Source: Clostridiales bacterium (GTDB lineage Bacteria > Bacillota > Clostridia > Lachnospirales > Lachnospiraceae). Taken from it: DNA of 9,265 nucleotides. Positions 1-6,632 of the stretch are shown in pieces. Under the pieces are notes generated by a model. That model did not search any database and was not told the DNA's origin. It saw nothing but the letters and a program-made list of their open reading frames with translations. A program made the position numbers and the translations under genes. The stretch covers positions 1-9,265 of the forward strand of contig JAJQIQ010000184.1 of assembly GCA_021199135.1 (NCBI GenBank), given 5' to 3'. How positions within the stretch are numbered: the stretch's first letter is position 1; each line of letters starts with the position of its first letter.

Positions 1-227
1 AGGAGGCCGAGGGCCAGGCGACCGCGATCCTCAAGGTGCAGCAGGCGAACGCCGATGCGCTTCGGATGCTCCGCGAGTCCGCGCCGGATGAGGCCGTGCT
101 CACCTTAAAGAGCCTCGAGGCCTTCGAGAAGGCCGCGGACGGCCAGGCGACGAAAATCATCATCCCCTCCGAAATACAGGGCATCGCAGGGCTTGCGAAG
201 TCCGTCGTCGAGACCGTGGCGAAATAA
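1..227 (+). CDS. SPFH/band 7 domain protein, C-terminal part (5' end outside window)
   Basis: This reading frame is open from position 3, with no start codon of its own, and ends with TAA at 225-227. Only the last 74 codons are visible. They read as an Ala/Glu/Gln-rich helix (EAEGQATAILKVQQANADAL) followed by a conserved tail with SLEAFEKAADGQATKIIIPS and a final EIQGIAGLAKSVVE. This matches the C-terminal end of stomatin/QmcA-like SPFH (band 7) proteins, where the EAEGxAxAI coiled coil is followed by a K-I-I-I-P-S segment. Family members are anchored in the membrane by an N-terminal segment, oligomerise into ring or cage scaffolds, and are often linked to membrane proteases or NfeD-type partners. 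The membrane anchor and SPFH core lie upstream and cannot be seen. A GTG at 36 could open an internal frame, but the homologous residues before it show it is not the true start. The family call is fairly secure; the subfamily is not. Confidence 0.85.
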   Translation, partial: EAEGQATAILKVQQANADALRMLRESAPDEAVLTLKSLEAFEKAADGQATKIIIPSEIQGIAGLAKSVVETVAK

Positions 228-283
228 TAATCGAAACTAAGGCGACTTGCACCGAAGTTTCTATTATTGGCTGTCAGTCTTTC

Positions 284-329
284 AGGGAACATCCCGCAGA
301 TCAAAAGCGGCGTTGTTCCCTAAATTTTT
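284..329 (+). terminator. Probable rho-independent terminator of the SPFH gene
   Basis: AGGGAACA at 284-291 pairs perfectly with TGTTCCCT at 314-321. An inner CCGC (294-297)/GCGG (307-310) helix extends the stem. A run of five T (325-329) follows after three A. The hairpin lies 57 bases past the SPFH stop codon and before the gdpP promoter, as expected for separating two units. The AAA between stem and T-run weakens the match to a canonical terminator. Confidence 0.55.
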
Positions 330-379
330 GCCTACCCGCCATGAATTCGAACAAATGTCCAAATTTTTTCACAAATTTC

Positions 380-408
380 TTCCTTTTTCCCCACGGATGT
401 GTTATACT
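380..408 (+). promoter_or_regulatory. Candidate extended -10 promoter for gdpP-rplI-dnaB
   Basis: TATACT at 403-408 is preceded by TG at 400-401 with one spacer base, giving an extended -10 element (TGnTATACT). The hexamer 17 bases upstream (380-385, TTCCTT) is a poor -35, which fits the known tolerance of extended -10 promoters. The surrounding 320-390 tract is much richer in A/T than the coding regions. Transcription would begin near 415, leaving a leader of about 98 nt before the gdpP ATG. Confidence 0.55.
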
Positions 409-441
409 ACACTAGAGAAAATCTGTTGCATTTCAACGCAA

Positions 442-486
442 CGCATTGCCCTTCTGCTGTGTGGCTATGCCTCTGCGGGCATTGCG
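442..486 (+). other. Inverted repeat / predicted hairpin in the gdpP leader
   Basis: CGCATTGCCC at 442-451 can pair with GGGCATTGCG at 477-486: nine of ten positions match, with one T-T mismatch and a 25-base loop. A smaller GTTGC/GCAAC pair sits just upstream, near 425-442. The structure is between the predicted transcription start and the Shine-Dalgarno sequence at 501-505, and no T-run follows. It could affect translation or mRNA stability, but no known riboswitch class is recognised. Function is not established. Confidence 0.4.
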
Positions 487-512
487 GAAGGGAGCTTGTG
501 AGGAGAAATAAG

Positions 513-2564
513 ATGAAATCGAAGATAAAGTTCAAGGGGAGGCTCTGGGCGTACCTCGAGCTGCCCCTGATACTTGCCATTCCGATGATCGTCGCGGATG
601 TGATCCTGTGCGTCTACTATCCGCTGGCAGGAGAGGTGGCATCGATATTTACGATAGCTTACATCATCGTGGAGCTCGTGCTCTACTGCACGCTGAGGCC
701 GGTGCTCGCGAACGAGATCGTGAACTTCGCGACGCAGTACGGGACGGTGCAGAAGCGGTTGCTCGAGGAGTTCGAGGTGCCCTACGCGCTGCTCGAGCAC
801 AGCGGGCGGCTCATCTGGGTAAACAAACAGTTCACGGAGCTCACGGGCGCGGGGAAAAATTACCACAAGCCGGTGTCCGCCCTGTTCCCGCCGCTGACGC
901 GCGAGCTGCTGGCGAAGGAGGGCGGCGGCAATGGCCTCTTGGTCGAGAAAGACAATAGGAAGTTCCGCGTCGTGATAGACCGCATTGCTTTCGATGCGAT
1001 CGCCGGTGAAGGCAAGACGATAGAGGCGGACGACTCCGACGAATTTTTGAACGCGCTCTACCTCTTCGACGAGACGGAACTGCAGGCGGTTCGACAGCAG
1101 AACGAGGAGCAGAAGCAGGTCGCGGCCCTCGTGTACATCGACAACTACGACGAGGCGCTCGACAGCATCGAGGACATGAAGCGCTCGCTTCTCTCCGCGC
1201 TCATCGACAGGAAGGTGACGCAGTACTTCACGAAAATCGACGCGCTCGTGCGCAAGATGGAGAAGGATAAATATTTTGTCGTCTTCAAATACAAATACCT
1301 CCAGCAGATGATCAATGACAAGTTCAGCCTGCTCGAGGACGTCAAGACCGTCAAGGTCGGCAACGAGATGGCGGTGACGCTGAGCATCGGCATCGGAATC
1401 CGTGACGATTCCTACATCGCGAGCTACGAGCAGGCGCGCGCGGCGATAGACTTAGCACTCGGGCGCGGCGGCGACCAGGTCGTCATCCGCGAGGGCGAGG
1501 AGATCTCATACTTCGGAGGCAAGGCGAAGGAAGTCGAGCGCACCACCCGCGTCAAGGCCCGCGTCAAGGCGCACGCATTGCGCGAAATCATGGAGACGCG
1601 CGAGAACGTCCTCATCATGGGACACAGCATCTCGGACATCGACTCGCTCGGCGCAGGCATCGGAATCTTCTGTGCGGCGCGCAACATCGGCAAGAAGGCG
1701 CAGATTGTCGTGAACAACCCGACCACGTCGATACGCCCGCTGATGGCGATGTTCTCGCCTGAGAACGGCTACCCGGAGGATCTCTTCATCGACAGCGATA
1801 TGGCGCTCGTGATGATGAGCCGGAACACGGTCGTCGTCGTCGTGGACACGAACCGCCCGAGCTACACGGAATGCCCACAGCTCCTCGAGCGCGCGGAGTC
1901 CGTCGTCGTCTTCGACCACCACAGGCAGGGCAGCGAGGTCATAAAGAACCCGCTCCTGTCATACATCGAGCCCTATGCGTCGTCGGCCTGCGAGATGGTC
2001 GCGGAGGTGCTGCAGTATTTCCAGGACGGAATCAGGCTCACCCCGTCGGAGGCTGACTGCATCTACGCCGGGATTTTGATAGACACGAACAACTTCATGA
2101 CAAAGACCGGCGTGCGCACGTTTGAGGCGGCGGCGTACCTGAAGCGCTCCGGCGTGGACGTCACGCGCGTCCGCAAGATGCTCCGCAACGACATGGCCTG
2201 CTACAAGGCGCGCGCCGAGGCGGTCCGCCACGCGGAGGTCTATCAGGGCGCGTTCGCGATCTCGGTTTGTCCGGCCGATGGGCTCGAGAGTCCGACCGTA
2301 GTCGGGGCGCAGGCGGCGAATGAACTGCTCAATATAATAGGAATAAAGGCATCTTTCGTCATGACCGAGTACGCGGGGAAGATATACATAAGCTCCCGGT
2401 CGATCGACGAGATAAACGTTCAGCTCATCATGGAGAAGCTGGGCGGCGGCGGCCACCTGAACGTCGCGGGGGCGCAGCTTACCGGCTGCACGATTGAGCA
2501 GGCGAAGTACAAGATCATGAACACGATCGACACGATGCTGAGGGAAGGAGAGATAACGCCATGA
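513..2564 (+). CDS. gdpP: GdpP-type cyclic-di-AMP phosphodiesterase (DHH-DHHA1 family)
   Basis: Membrane-bound enzyme that hydrolyses c-di-AMP to pApA and so lowers this second messenger, which governs potassium/osmolyte balance and cell-wall stress. The 683-residue protein has two N-terminal membrane helices (about 13-35 and 42-61), a PAS-like domain (about 86-195) and a degenerate GGDEF domain (about 204-335). In the last of these the GGDEF loop is replaced by a K-D-K-Y-F-V-V-F stretch. A DHH-DHHA1 phosphodiesterase module follows, and its metal-binding and catalytic motifs are all visible: DID at 375-377, DTN at 445, DHH at 468-470, IDTNN at 524 and GGGGH ending at His648. ATG 513 is chosen because AGGAG (501-505) lies 7 bases upstream and the membrane helices begin right after it. 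A frame running back to 399 would add 38 unlikely Cys-rich residues and has no ribosome binding site. The stop codon overlaps the rplI start (ATGA), indicating translational coupling. All catalytic residues appear intact. Gene order matches the B. subtilis gdpP(yybT)-rplI-dnaC cluster. Confidence 0.95.
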   Translation: MKSKIKFKGRLWAYLELPLILAIPMIVADVILCVYYPLAGEVASIFTIAYIIVELVLYCTLRPVLANEIVNFATQYGTVQKRLLEEFEVPYALLEHSGRLIWVNKQFTELTGAGKNYHKPVSALFPPLTRELLAKEGGGNGLLVEKDNRKFRVVIDRIAFDAIAGEGKTIEADDSDEFLNALYLFDETELQAVRQQNEEQKQVAALVYIDNYDEALDSIEDMKRSLLSALIDRKVTQYFTKIDALVRKMEKDKYFVVFKYKYLQQMINDKFSLLEDVKTVKVGNEMAVTLSIGIGIRDDSYIASYEQARAAIDLALGRGGDQVVIREGEEISYFGGKAKEVERTTRVKARVKAHALREIMETRENVLIMGHSISDIDSLGAGIGIFCAARNIGKKAQIVVNNPTTSIRPLMAMFSPENGYPEDLFIDSDMALVMMSRNTVVVVVDTNRPSYTECPQLLERAESVVVFDHHRQGSEVIKNPLLSYIEPYASSACEMVAEVLQYFQDGIRLTPSEADCIYAGILIDTNNFMTKTGVRTFEAAAYLKRSGVDVTRVRKMLRNDMACYKARAEAVRHAEVYQGAFAISVCPADGLESPTVVGAQAANELLNIIGIKASFVMTEYAGKIYISSRSIDEINVQLIMEKLGGGGHLNVAGAQLTGCTIEQAKYKIMNTIDTMLREGEITP

Positions 2565-3007
2565 AAGTGATACTTTTGGAGGACGTGAAGTCGCAGGGCA
2601 AGAAGGGCGACGTCGTAAACGTCAGCGACGGCTATGCGAGGAACATGCTTTTCCCGAAGAAGCTCGCAGTCCCGGCCGACGCCAAAAATTTAAACGACCT
2701 CAAGCTTCAGCACCAGCGCGCCGACAGGCAGGCGGCGGAGAACCTCGCGGCGGCCAAGGAGCTTTCGGAGAAACTGGAAAACACGACCGTCGAGGTGAAG
2801 CTCAAGGGCGGCGAGGGCGGCAAGGCCTTCGGCTCCGTCTCCGCAAAGGAAATTGCGGTGGCGCTCAAGGAGCAGACCGGAATCGACGTCGACAAGAAGA
2901 AGATGCACCTCAAGGAGAACCTCAAGAACCTCGGGAGCTACGACGTTCCCGTGAAGCTTCACCCGCAGGTGACGGCGAAGCTCACCGTGCGCGTCACAGA
3001 GGGGTAG
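2561..3007 (+). CDS. rplI: 50S ribosomal protein L9 (bL9)
   Basis: Structural protein of the large ribosomal subunit that binds 23S rRNA and helps keep the reading frame. The 148-residue length is typical of the family. The N-terminal RNA-binding domain carries the family signature beginning MKVILLEDVKSQGKKGDVVNV, with GYARNMLFPKKLAVPA just after it. A long, Lys/Glu/Ala-rich connecting helix (about 42-75) leads to a C-terminal domain with GGKAFGSVSAKEIAVAL and a terminal VPVKLHPQVTAKLTVRV-type strand. The ATG overlaps the gdpP stop by four bases. Its Shine-Dalgarno sequence AAGGAG (2545-2550) sits inside the end of gdpP. dnaB begins 12 bases after the stop, so this is the middle gene of a three-gene transcription unit. 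Nothing unusual is seen in the sequence. Confidence 0.97.
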   Translation: MKVILLEDVKSQGKKGDVVNVSDGYARNMLFPKKLAVPADAKNLNDLKLQHQRADRQAAENLAAAKELSEKLENTTVEVKLKGGEGGKAFGSVSAKEIAVALKEQTGIDVDKKKMHLKENLKNLGSYDVPVKLHPQVTAKLTVRVTEG

Positions 3008-3019
3008 GAGGGCAGGCCC

Positions 3020-4354
3020 GTGGACGAGACTCTGATCAAACGCATTATGCCGAGCAGCATAGAGGCGGAGCAGTCCGTCATCGGCTCGATGATAATGGAC
3101 CGCGACGCGATCCTGACGGCGATGGAGATGCTGCAGAAGGAAGACTTCTACCAGCAGCAGTACGGCGTCGTCTTCGAGGCGATGGTCGAGCTGTGCAACG
3201 AGGGGCAGCCGGTCGACCTCATCACGCTCCAGGCGCGCCTGCGCGAGAAGAGCGTCCCCGAGGAGGTCTCGAGCCTCGAGTACGTGGGCGAGCTCCTTCG
3301 CGCGGTGCCGACCTCCGCGAACGTCAAGTACTACTGCGGCATCGTGCAGGAGAACTCGATGAAGCGCAAGCTCATCCGCGTGATGGAGTCGATCGAGAAC
3401 GAGTGCTATGCCGGGACCGAGCCCCTGCCGCAGATCCTCGAGAAGACGGAGCACGACGTCTTTGAACTTCTCTCGTCGCGGACGGGGAGCGATTTCGTCC
3501 CGATAAAGCAGATCGTCATGGACGCGCTCGAGCGCGTGGAGAAGGCGTTCCGCCAGGCGGGGACCGTGACGGGGCTCCCGACGGGATTCCTCGACCTCGA
3601 TTACAGGACGGCGGGGCTTCAGCCCTCGGACCTCATCCTCATAGCCGCCCGTCCGTCGATGGGGAAGACCGCCTTCGCCTTAAACATCGCCGAGTACCTC
3701 TCGTTCCGCAAGGACTACACCTGCGCGGTGTTCTCGCTCGAGATGTCGAAGGAGCAGCTCGTGAACAGGCTCTTCGCGATGGAGGCGCATATCGACGCGC
3801 AGGGGCTTAGGACCGGCAACCTCACCGACACCGACTGGGAGAAGCTGGTCGAGGGCGCGGGGATCATCGGAAATTCAAAATTGATTCTGGACGACACGCC
3901 GGGGATAAGCGTCCCCGAGCTTCGGAGCAAGTGCCGCAAGTACAAGCTTGAGCACGGGCTCGACATTGTCATAATCGACTACCTGCAGCTCATGTCCGGA
4001 AGCAGCAATCGCATGAACGACAACAGGCAGCAGGAGATCTCGGAGATTTCCCGATCGCTGAAGGCGCTCGCTCGCGAGCTGGGCGTGCCGATCGTCGCGC
4101 TCTCGCAGCTCTCCCGTGCGGTCGAGCAGCGCCCGGATCACCGCCCGATGCTCTCGGACCTGCGCGAGTCCGGCGCGATCGAGCAGGACGCAGACGTCGT
4201 GATGTTCCTCTACCGCGACGACTATTATAATAAAGATACGGAACTCAAGGGCATCGTCGAGGTCATCATCGCCAAGCAGAGGAACGGCCCTGTCGGCACC
4301 ATAAACCTTGCGTGGCTGCCGGAGTACACGAAGTTCGCAAACCTCGAGCATTGA
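3020..4354 (+). CDS. dnaB: Replicative DNA helicase DnaB
   Basis: Hexameric ATP-dependent 5'-3' helicase that unwinds the chromosome at the replication fork and recruits primase. The 444-residue protein has an N-terminal DnaB domain opening with the conserved PSSIEAEQSVIGSMI segment (about residues 10-24, region to about 110), a linker, and a RecA-like motor domain from about residue 180. Walker A is ARPSMGKTAFAL with Lys216-Thr217, and Walker B is VIIDYLQLM with Asp320. The SQLSRAVEQR and SDLRESGAIEQDAD signatures follow. The start is GTG at 3020, placed 8 bases after AGGAGG (3006-3011), a motif that itself overlaps the rplI stop. An in-frame ATG at 3047 has no ribosome binding site and would delete conserved-family N-terminal residues. 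No intein or insertion interrupts the motor domain. No clear terminator follows, so some readthrough into the ferredoxin gene is possible. Confidence 0.96.
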   Translation: MDETLIKRIMPSSIEAEQSVIGSMIMDRDAILTAMEMLQKEDFYQQQYGVVFEAMVELCNEGQPVDLITLQARLREKSVPEEVSSLEYVGELLRAVPTSANVKYYCGIVQENSMKRKLIRVMESIENECYAGTEPLPQILEKTEHDVFELLSSRTGSDFVPIKQIVMDALERVEKAFRQAGTVTGLPTGFLDLDYRTAGLQPSDLILIAARPSMGKTAFALNIAEYLSFRKDYTCAVFSLEMSKEQLVNRLFAMEAHIDAQGLRTGNLTDTDWEKLVEGAGIIGNSKLILDDTPGISVPELRSKCRKYKLEHGLDIVIIDYLQLMSGSSNRMNDNRQQEISEISRSLKALARELGVPIVALSQLSRAVEQRPDHRPMLSDLRESGAIEQDADVVMFLYRDDYYNKDTELKGIVEVIIAKQRNGPVGTINLAWLPEYTKFANLEH

Positions 4355-4371
4355 GAAAAATGATATTTTAC

Positions 4372-4400
4372 TTGAATTTCACAGCGTTTTGTACTATTAT
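4372..4400 (+). promoter_or_regulatory. Promoter of the ferredoxin gene
   Basis: TTGAAT at 4372-4377 and TATTAT at 4395-4400 are separated by 17 bases, close to the vegetative sigma factor consensus. They lie in an AT-rich tract just after the dnaB stop. Transcription would start near 4407, about 45 bases ahead of the ferredoxin ATG. Confidence 0.65.
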
Positions 4401-4408
4401 ACCTTTAA

Positions 4409-4420
4409 GCCGCTTGCGGC
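4409..4420 (+). other. Small 5' hairpin with CUUG tetraloop in the ferredoxin leader
   Basis: GCCG (4409-4412) pairs with CGGC (4417-4420) around a CTTG loop closed by a G-C pair, a known unusually stable tetraloop arrangement. It falls at the very 5' end of the transcript predicted from the 4372-4400 promoter. An unstructured AT-rich stretch and a strong AAGGAGG follow. A 5'-terminal hairpin of this kind can protect an mRNA from degradation. That role is inferred here. Confidence 0.4.
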
Positions 4421-4451
4421 GAGACATCATATATATAAGGAGGACATTATC

Positions 4452-4622
4452 ATGGCATACGTAATCTCTGATTCATGCGTGAGCTGCGGCACCTGCGCTG
4501 GCGAGTGCCCGGTAGGAGCTATCTCCGCCGGTGATTCCCAGTACGTAATCGACGGGTCTGCTTGCGTGGACTGCGGCACATGCGCGGGCGCTTGCCCGAC
4601 GGGAGCGATCTCTCAGGGTTAA
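4452..4622 (+). CDS. 2[4Fe-4S] ferredoxin, clostridial type
   Basis: Small soluble electron carrier that passes low-potential electrons between oxidoreductases such as pyruvate:ferredoxin oxidoreductase, hydrogenase or Rnf-type complexes. The 56-residue protein has two CxxCxxCxxxCP motifs: Cys 9, 12, 15, 19 and Cys 38, 41, 44, 48. All eight ligands for two [4Fe-4S] clusters are therefore present. The halves are internal near-duplicates (CGTCAGECPVGAIS and CGTCAGACPTGAIS), the usual sign of the ancient gene duplication in this family. ATG 4452 is chosen because AAGGAGG (4437-4443) lies 8 bases upstream and the protein then starts right at the first cluster domain. A longer frame from 4308 would run through the end of dnaB and the promoter. 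It has its own promoter and terminator, so it is monocistronic. Codon choice (TCT, GTA, GAT, CAG) is less GC-biased than in neighbouring genes, consistent with high expression. Its partner enzyme cannot be told from context. Confidence 0.95.
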   Translation: MAYVISDSCVSCGTCAGECPVGAISAGDSQYVIDGSACVDCGTCAGACPTGAISQG

Positions 4623-4663
4623 TTCCCACTTGTCCGGTTGCGGGCAGAGGAGGCGGACGTGTG

Positions 4664-4698
4664 ACGGCTTTGCGGCTGTCGCAGGTCCGTTTTTTCTT
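4664..4698 (+). terminator. Rho-independent terminator after the ferredoxin gene
   Basis: ACGG-C-TTTGCG (4664-4674) pairs with CGCAGG-T-CCGT (4680-4690), with a single C-T mismatch and two G-T wobbles, around a 5-base GCTGT loop. TTTTTT (4690-4695) and CTT follow. A second, looser inverted repeat just upstream (CACTTGTCCG at 4627-4636 with CGGACGTGTG at 4654-4663) may give a tandem hairpin. Confidence 0.75.
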
Positions 4699-4711
4699 GC
4701 ATACTTCCAAT

Positions 4712-4733
4712 AAATTAAATTGTGATTTAATTT
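4712..4733 (+). promoter_or_regulatory. AT-rich perfect inverted repeat, possible operator
   Basis: AAATTAAAT (4712-4720) and ATTTAATTT (4725-4733) are exact reverse complements separated by TGTG. Two 9-bp half-sites with centres about 13 bp apart are the size and composition typical of MarR- or TetR-family dimer operators. The repeat lies about 115 bp ahead of an ABC exporter operon, a kind often controlled by a MarR-type repressor. No regulator gene is in the window. The repeat could also fold weakly as RNA, but A/T-only arms and the location after a terminator favour a DNA-binding site. Confidence 0.45.
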
Positions 4734-4770
4734 TCTTCCGCATATGTGCAACAAAATTTTTCAGTTTAGT

Positions 4771-4796
4771 TTGAGTTTATATTTCAGATTTATACT
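4771..4796 (+). promoter_or_regulatory. Weak promoter candidate for the ABC exporter operon
   Basis: TATACT at 4791-4796 is a good -10 hexamer in the only intergenic space before the operon. The nearest -35-like hexamer, TTGAGT at 4771-4776, is only 14 bases away, shorter than the usual 16-18. Either the promoter is weak or activator-dependent, or the true -35 is poorly conserved. Between here and the start codon a CCCC-GAAT-GGGG mini-hairpin (4809-4820) is also visible. Confidence 0.35.
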
Positions 4797-4847
4797 CTCT
4801 CTCAATCACCCCGAATGGGGAAAAATGGGAAGGAGAGAGAGGAAGAA

Positions 4848-6632
4848 ATGCTTAGGATTTTCAAGAATCTGGACAAGAAGGACTGGCTGCTGGTGATTCT
4901 GGCCATAGCGCTCGTCTTCTGCCAGGTCTGGCTCGACCTGAAGCTCCCGGACTACATGTCACAGATCACGGTGCTGGTCGAGACCGAGGGCAGCGCGATG
5001 AGCGAGGTGCTGACGGCGGGCGGCAAGATGCTGCTCTGCGCGCTTGGCAGCCTGCTGACGGCGGCCTGCACGGCGGTCGTCGCGGCGAGGATCGCGTCCG
5101 ACTTCTCCGCGGACCTGCGCTTGAAACTGTTTGACCGGGTGCAGGCGTTCTCGATGGAGGAGATCGGGCGGTTCTCGACCGCCAGCCTCATCACCCGCTC
5201 GACGAACGACATCACACAGGTGCAGATGCTCATCGTCATGGGCGTGCAGGCGATCATCCGCGCCCCGATCATGGCGGTCTGGGCTGGAATCAAGATTGCA
5301 GGCAAGGGTTTCGCGTGGACGATGGCGACGGTCGTCGCGATCATCGTGCTCCTCGGCGTGGTCGTCATCTGCGTGTCAATCGCGATGCCGAAGTTCAGAA
5401 GGCTGCAGATGCTCGTCGACGACGTAAACCGCGTCACGAGGGAGAACCTGACCGGCCTTAGCGTCGTCCGCGCCTACAATGCGGAGAACGTGCAGGAGAA
5501 GAAATTCGACGACGCGAACAACGAGCTGACAAAGACGAACCTGGGCGCGATGCGCGTCATGGCGTTCATGCGCCCGACGATCACGGCGGTCATGAGCGGG
5601 CTCACGCTCGCGATCTACTGGATCGGCGCGGTGATTATCAACCAGGCGGAGCTGACGGACAAGATGACGCTGTTCTCAAACATGGTCGTCTTCTCATCAT
5701 ACGCGATGCAGATGGTCATGGCGTTCATGATGCTTATCATGGTATTCATCATGCTGCCGCGTGCCTCAGTATCGGCGCGCCGTATCATGCAGGTGCTCGA
5801 CACTGAGCCGACCATCGTTGACGGGGCGGGAGCAAAGCCCGCAGCGGGTTGCGTCGGCGAGGTGGAGTTCCGCAACGTCTGCTTCCGCTATCCGGATTCC
5901 GATAGGAGCGGGGACCATGGCCAGGCAGACGAGAACGTGCTGCACAACATAAGTTTCTCGGCCCACAAGGGCGAGACGGTCGCGCTCATCGGGGCCACCG
6001 GCTGCGGCAAGAGCACGGTCATAAACCTCGTGCCGCGATTCTATGACGCGACCGAGGGCGAGGTGCTCGTCGACGGCGTGAACGTGAAGGACTACACGCA
6101 GTACGACCTGCACAACAAGATCGGATACATATCACAGAAGGCGCTGCTGTTCACGGGCACGGTCAAGTCCAACATCGCCTTCGGAGACAACGGCAAGAAC
6201 CAGATGCTCGACGAGGACGTCGTAAGCGCCGTGAACACCGCGCAGGCGGCGGAGTTCGTCGAGAAGCTCGAGGACGGCTACGACGGCTATGTGGCGCAGG
6301 GCGGCTCAAACTTCTCGGGAGGCCAGAAGCAGAGGCTCTCTATTGCCCGCGCAATCTGCAGGAAGCCTGAGATCCTCATATTTGACGACTCGTTCTCCGC
6401 GCTCGACTACCGCACGGACCGCGTCCTCCGCGACGCATTGAAGCGCGACTGCGCGGACGCGACGAAGATCATCGTCGCGCAACGAATCGGAACCATCAGA
6501 AACGCCGACCGCATCATCGTCCTCGAGGACGGCAAGATCGCCGGGATCGGGACGCACAACGAGCTTATGAAGAACTGCGAGGTTTACCAGCAGATCGCAT
6601 ACTCTCAGTTATCGAAGGAGGAATTGGCATGA
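4848..6632 (+). CDS. ABC exporter half-transporter, degenerate-site subunit of a heterodimeric multidrug-type exporter
   Basis: One half of a predicted heterodimeric ATP-driven exporter in the cytoplasmic membrane. The 594-residue protein has an N-terminal six-helix transmembrane domain (about residues 15-310) and a C-terminal nucleotide-binding domain (about 335-590). Visible motifs are Walker A GATGCGKST (Lys388), Q-loop YISQKALLFTGT, signature FSGGQ (489-493), Walker B ILIFDD (Asp513) and switch region VAQR. The catalytic Glu after Walker B is Asp514 and the H-loop His is Gln545. In the TM287/288 and BmrCD class these changes mark the subunit whose own ATP site is degenerate while it supplies a normal signature motif to the partner's site. 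ATG 4848 is preferred because AAGGAG (4830-4835) precedes it by 12 bases. An upstream in-frame ATG at 4815 adds 11 charged residues and lacks a ribosome binding site. A short Asp/Gly-rich insertion (SDRSGDHGQADE) lies between the A-loop Tyr and Walker A. The stop overlaps the next ATG by four bases. The substrate cannot be told from sequence. Confidence 0.92.
   Translation: MLRIFKNLDKKDWLLVILAIALVFCQVWLDLKLPDYMSQITVLVETEGSAMSEVLTAGGKMLLCALGSLLTAACTAVVAARIASDFSADLRLKLFDRVQAFSMEEIGRFSTASLITRSTNDITQVQMLIVMGVQAIIRAPIMAVWAGIKIAGKGFAWTMATVVAIIVLLGVVVICVSIAMPKFRRLQMLVDDVNRVTRENLTGLSVVRAYNAENVQEKKFDDANNELTKTNLGAMRVMAFMRPTITAVMSGLTLAIYWIGAVIINQAELTDKMTLFSNMVVFSSYAMQMVMAFMMLIMVFIMLPRASVSARRIMQVLDTEPTIVDGAGAKPAAGCVGEVEFRNVCFRYPDSDRSGDHGQADENVLHNISFSAHKGETVALIGATGCGKSTVINLVPRFYDATEGEVLVDGVNVKDYTQYDLHNKIGYISQKALLFTGTVKSNIAFGDNGKNQMLDEDVVSAVNTAQAAEFVEKLEDGYDGYVAQGGSNFSGGQKQRLSIARAICRKPEILIFDDSFSALDYRTDRVLRDALKRDCADATKIIVAQRIGTIRNADRIIVLEDGKIAGIGTHNELMKNCEVYQQIAYSQLSKEELA

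Noticed and set aside
247..501. An 84-codon + strand open frame in the gap before gdpP.
   Set aside because: It runs through a terminator-like hairpin and the gdpP promoter, lacks a ribosome binding site and resembles no known protein.
399..512. An N-terminal extension of GdpP by 38 residues.
   Set aside because: The first codon overlaps the -10 element, no ribosome binding site precedes it, and the Cys/His-rich stretch does not fit a membrane-anchored N-terminus. ATG 513 has a good AGGAG.
409..512. A c-di-AMP (ydaO-type) riboswitch controlling gdpP.
   Set aside because: The leader is only about 100 bases and shows none of the conserved paired junction motifs of that class; the visible hairpin is simple.
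2690..3454. A 254-codon open frame on the - strand spanning rplI and dnaB.
   Set aside because: It crosses two certain genes, its composition is that of a shadow frame (Leu/His/Arg/Asp rich), and no protein family is recognisable.
4809..4820. CCCC-GAAT-GGGG hairpin before the first ABC gene.
   Set aside because: A 4-bp stem is too short to support a function, and the following A-rich stretch is not a terminator on the + strand.
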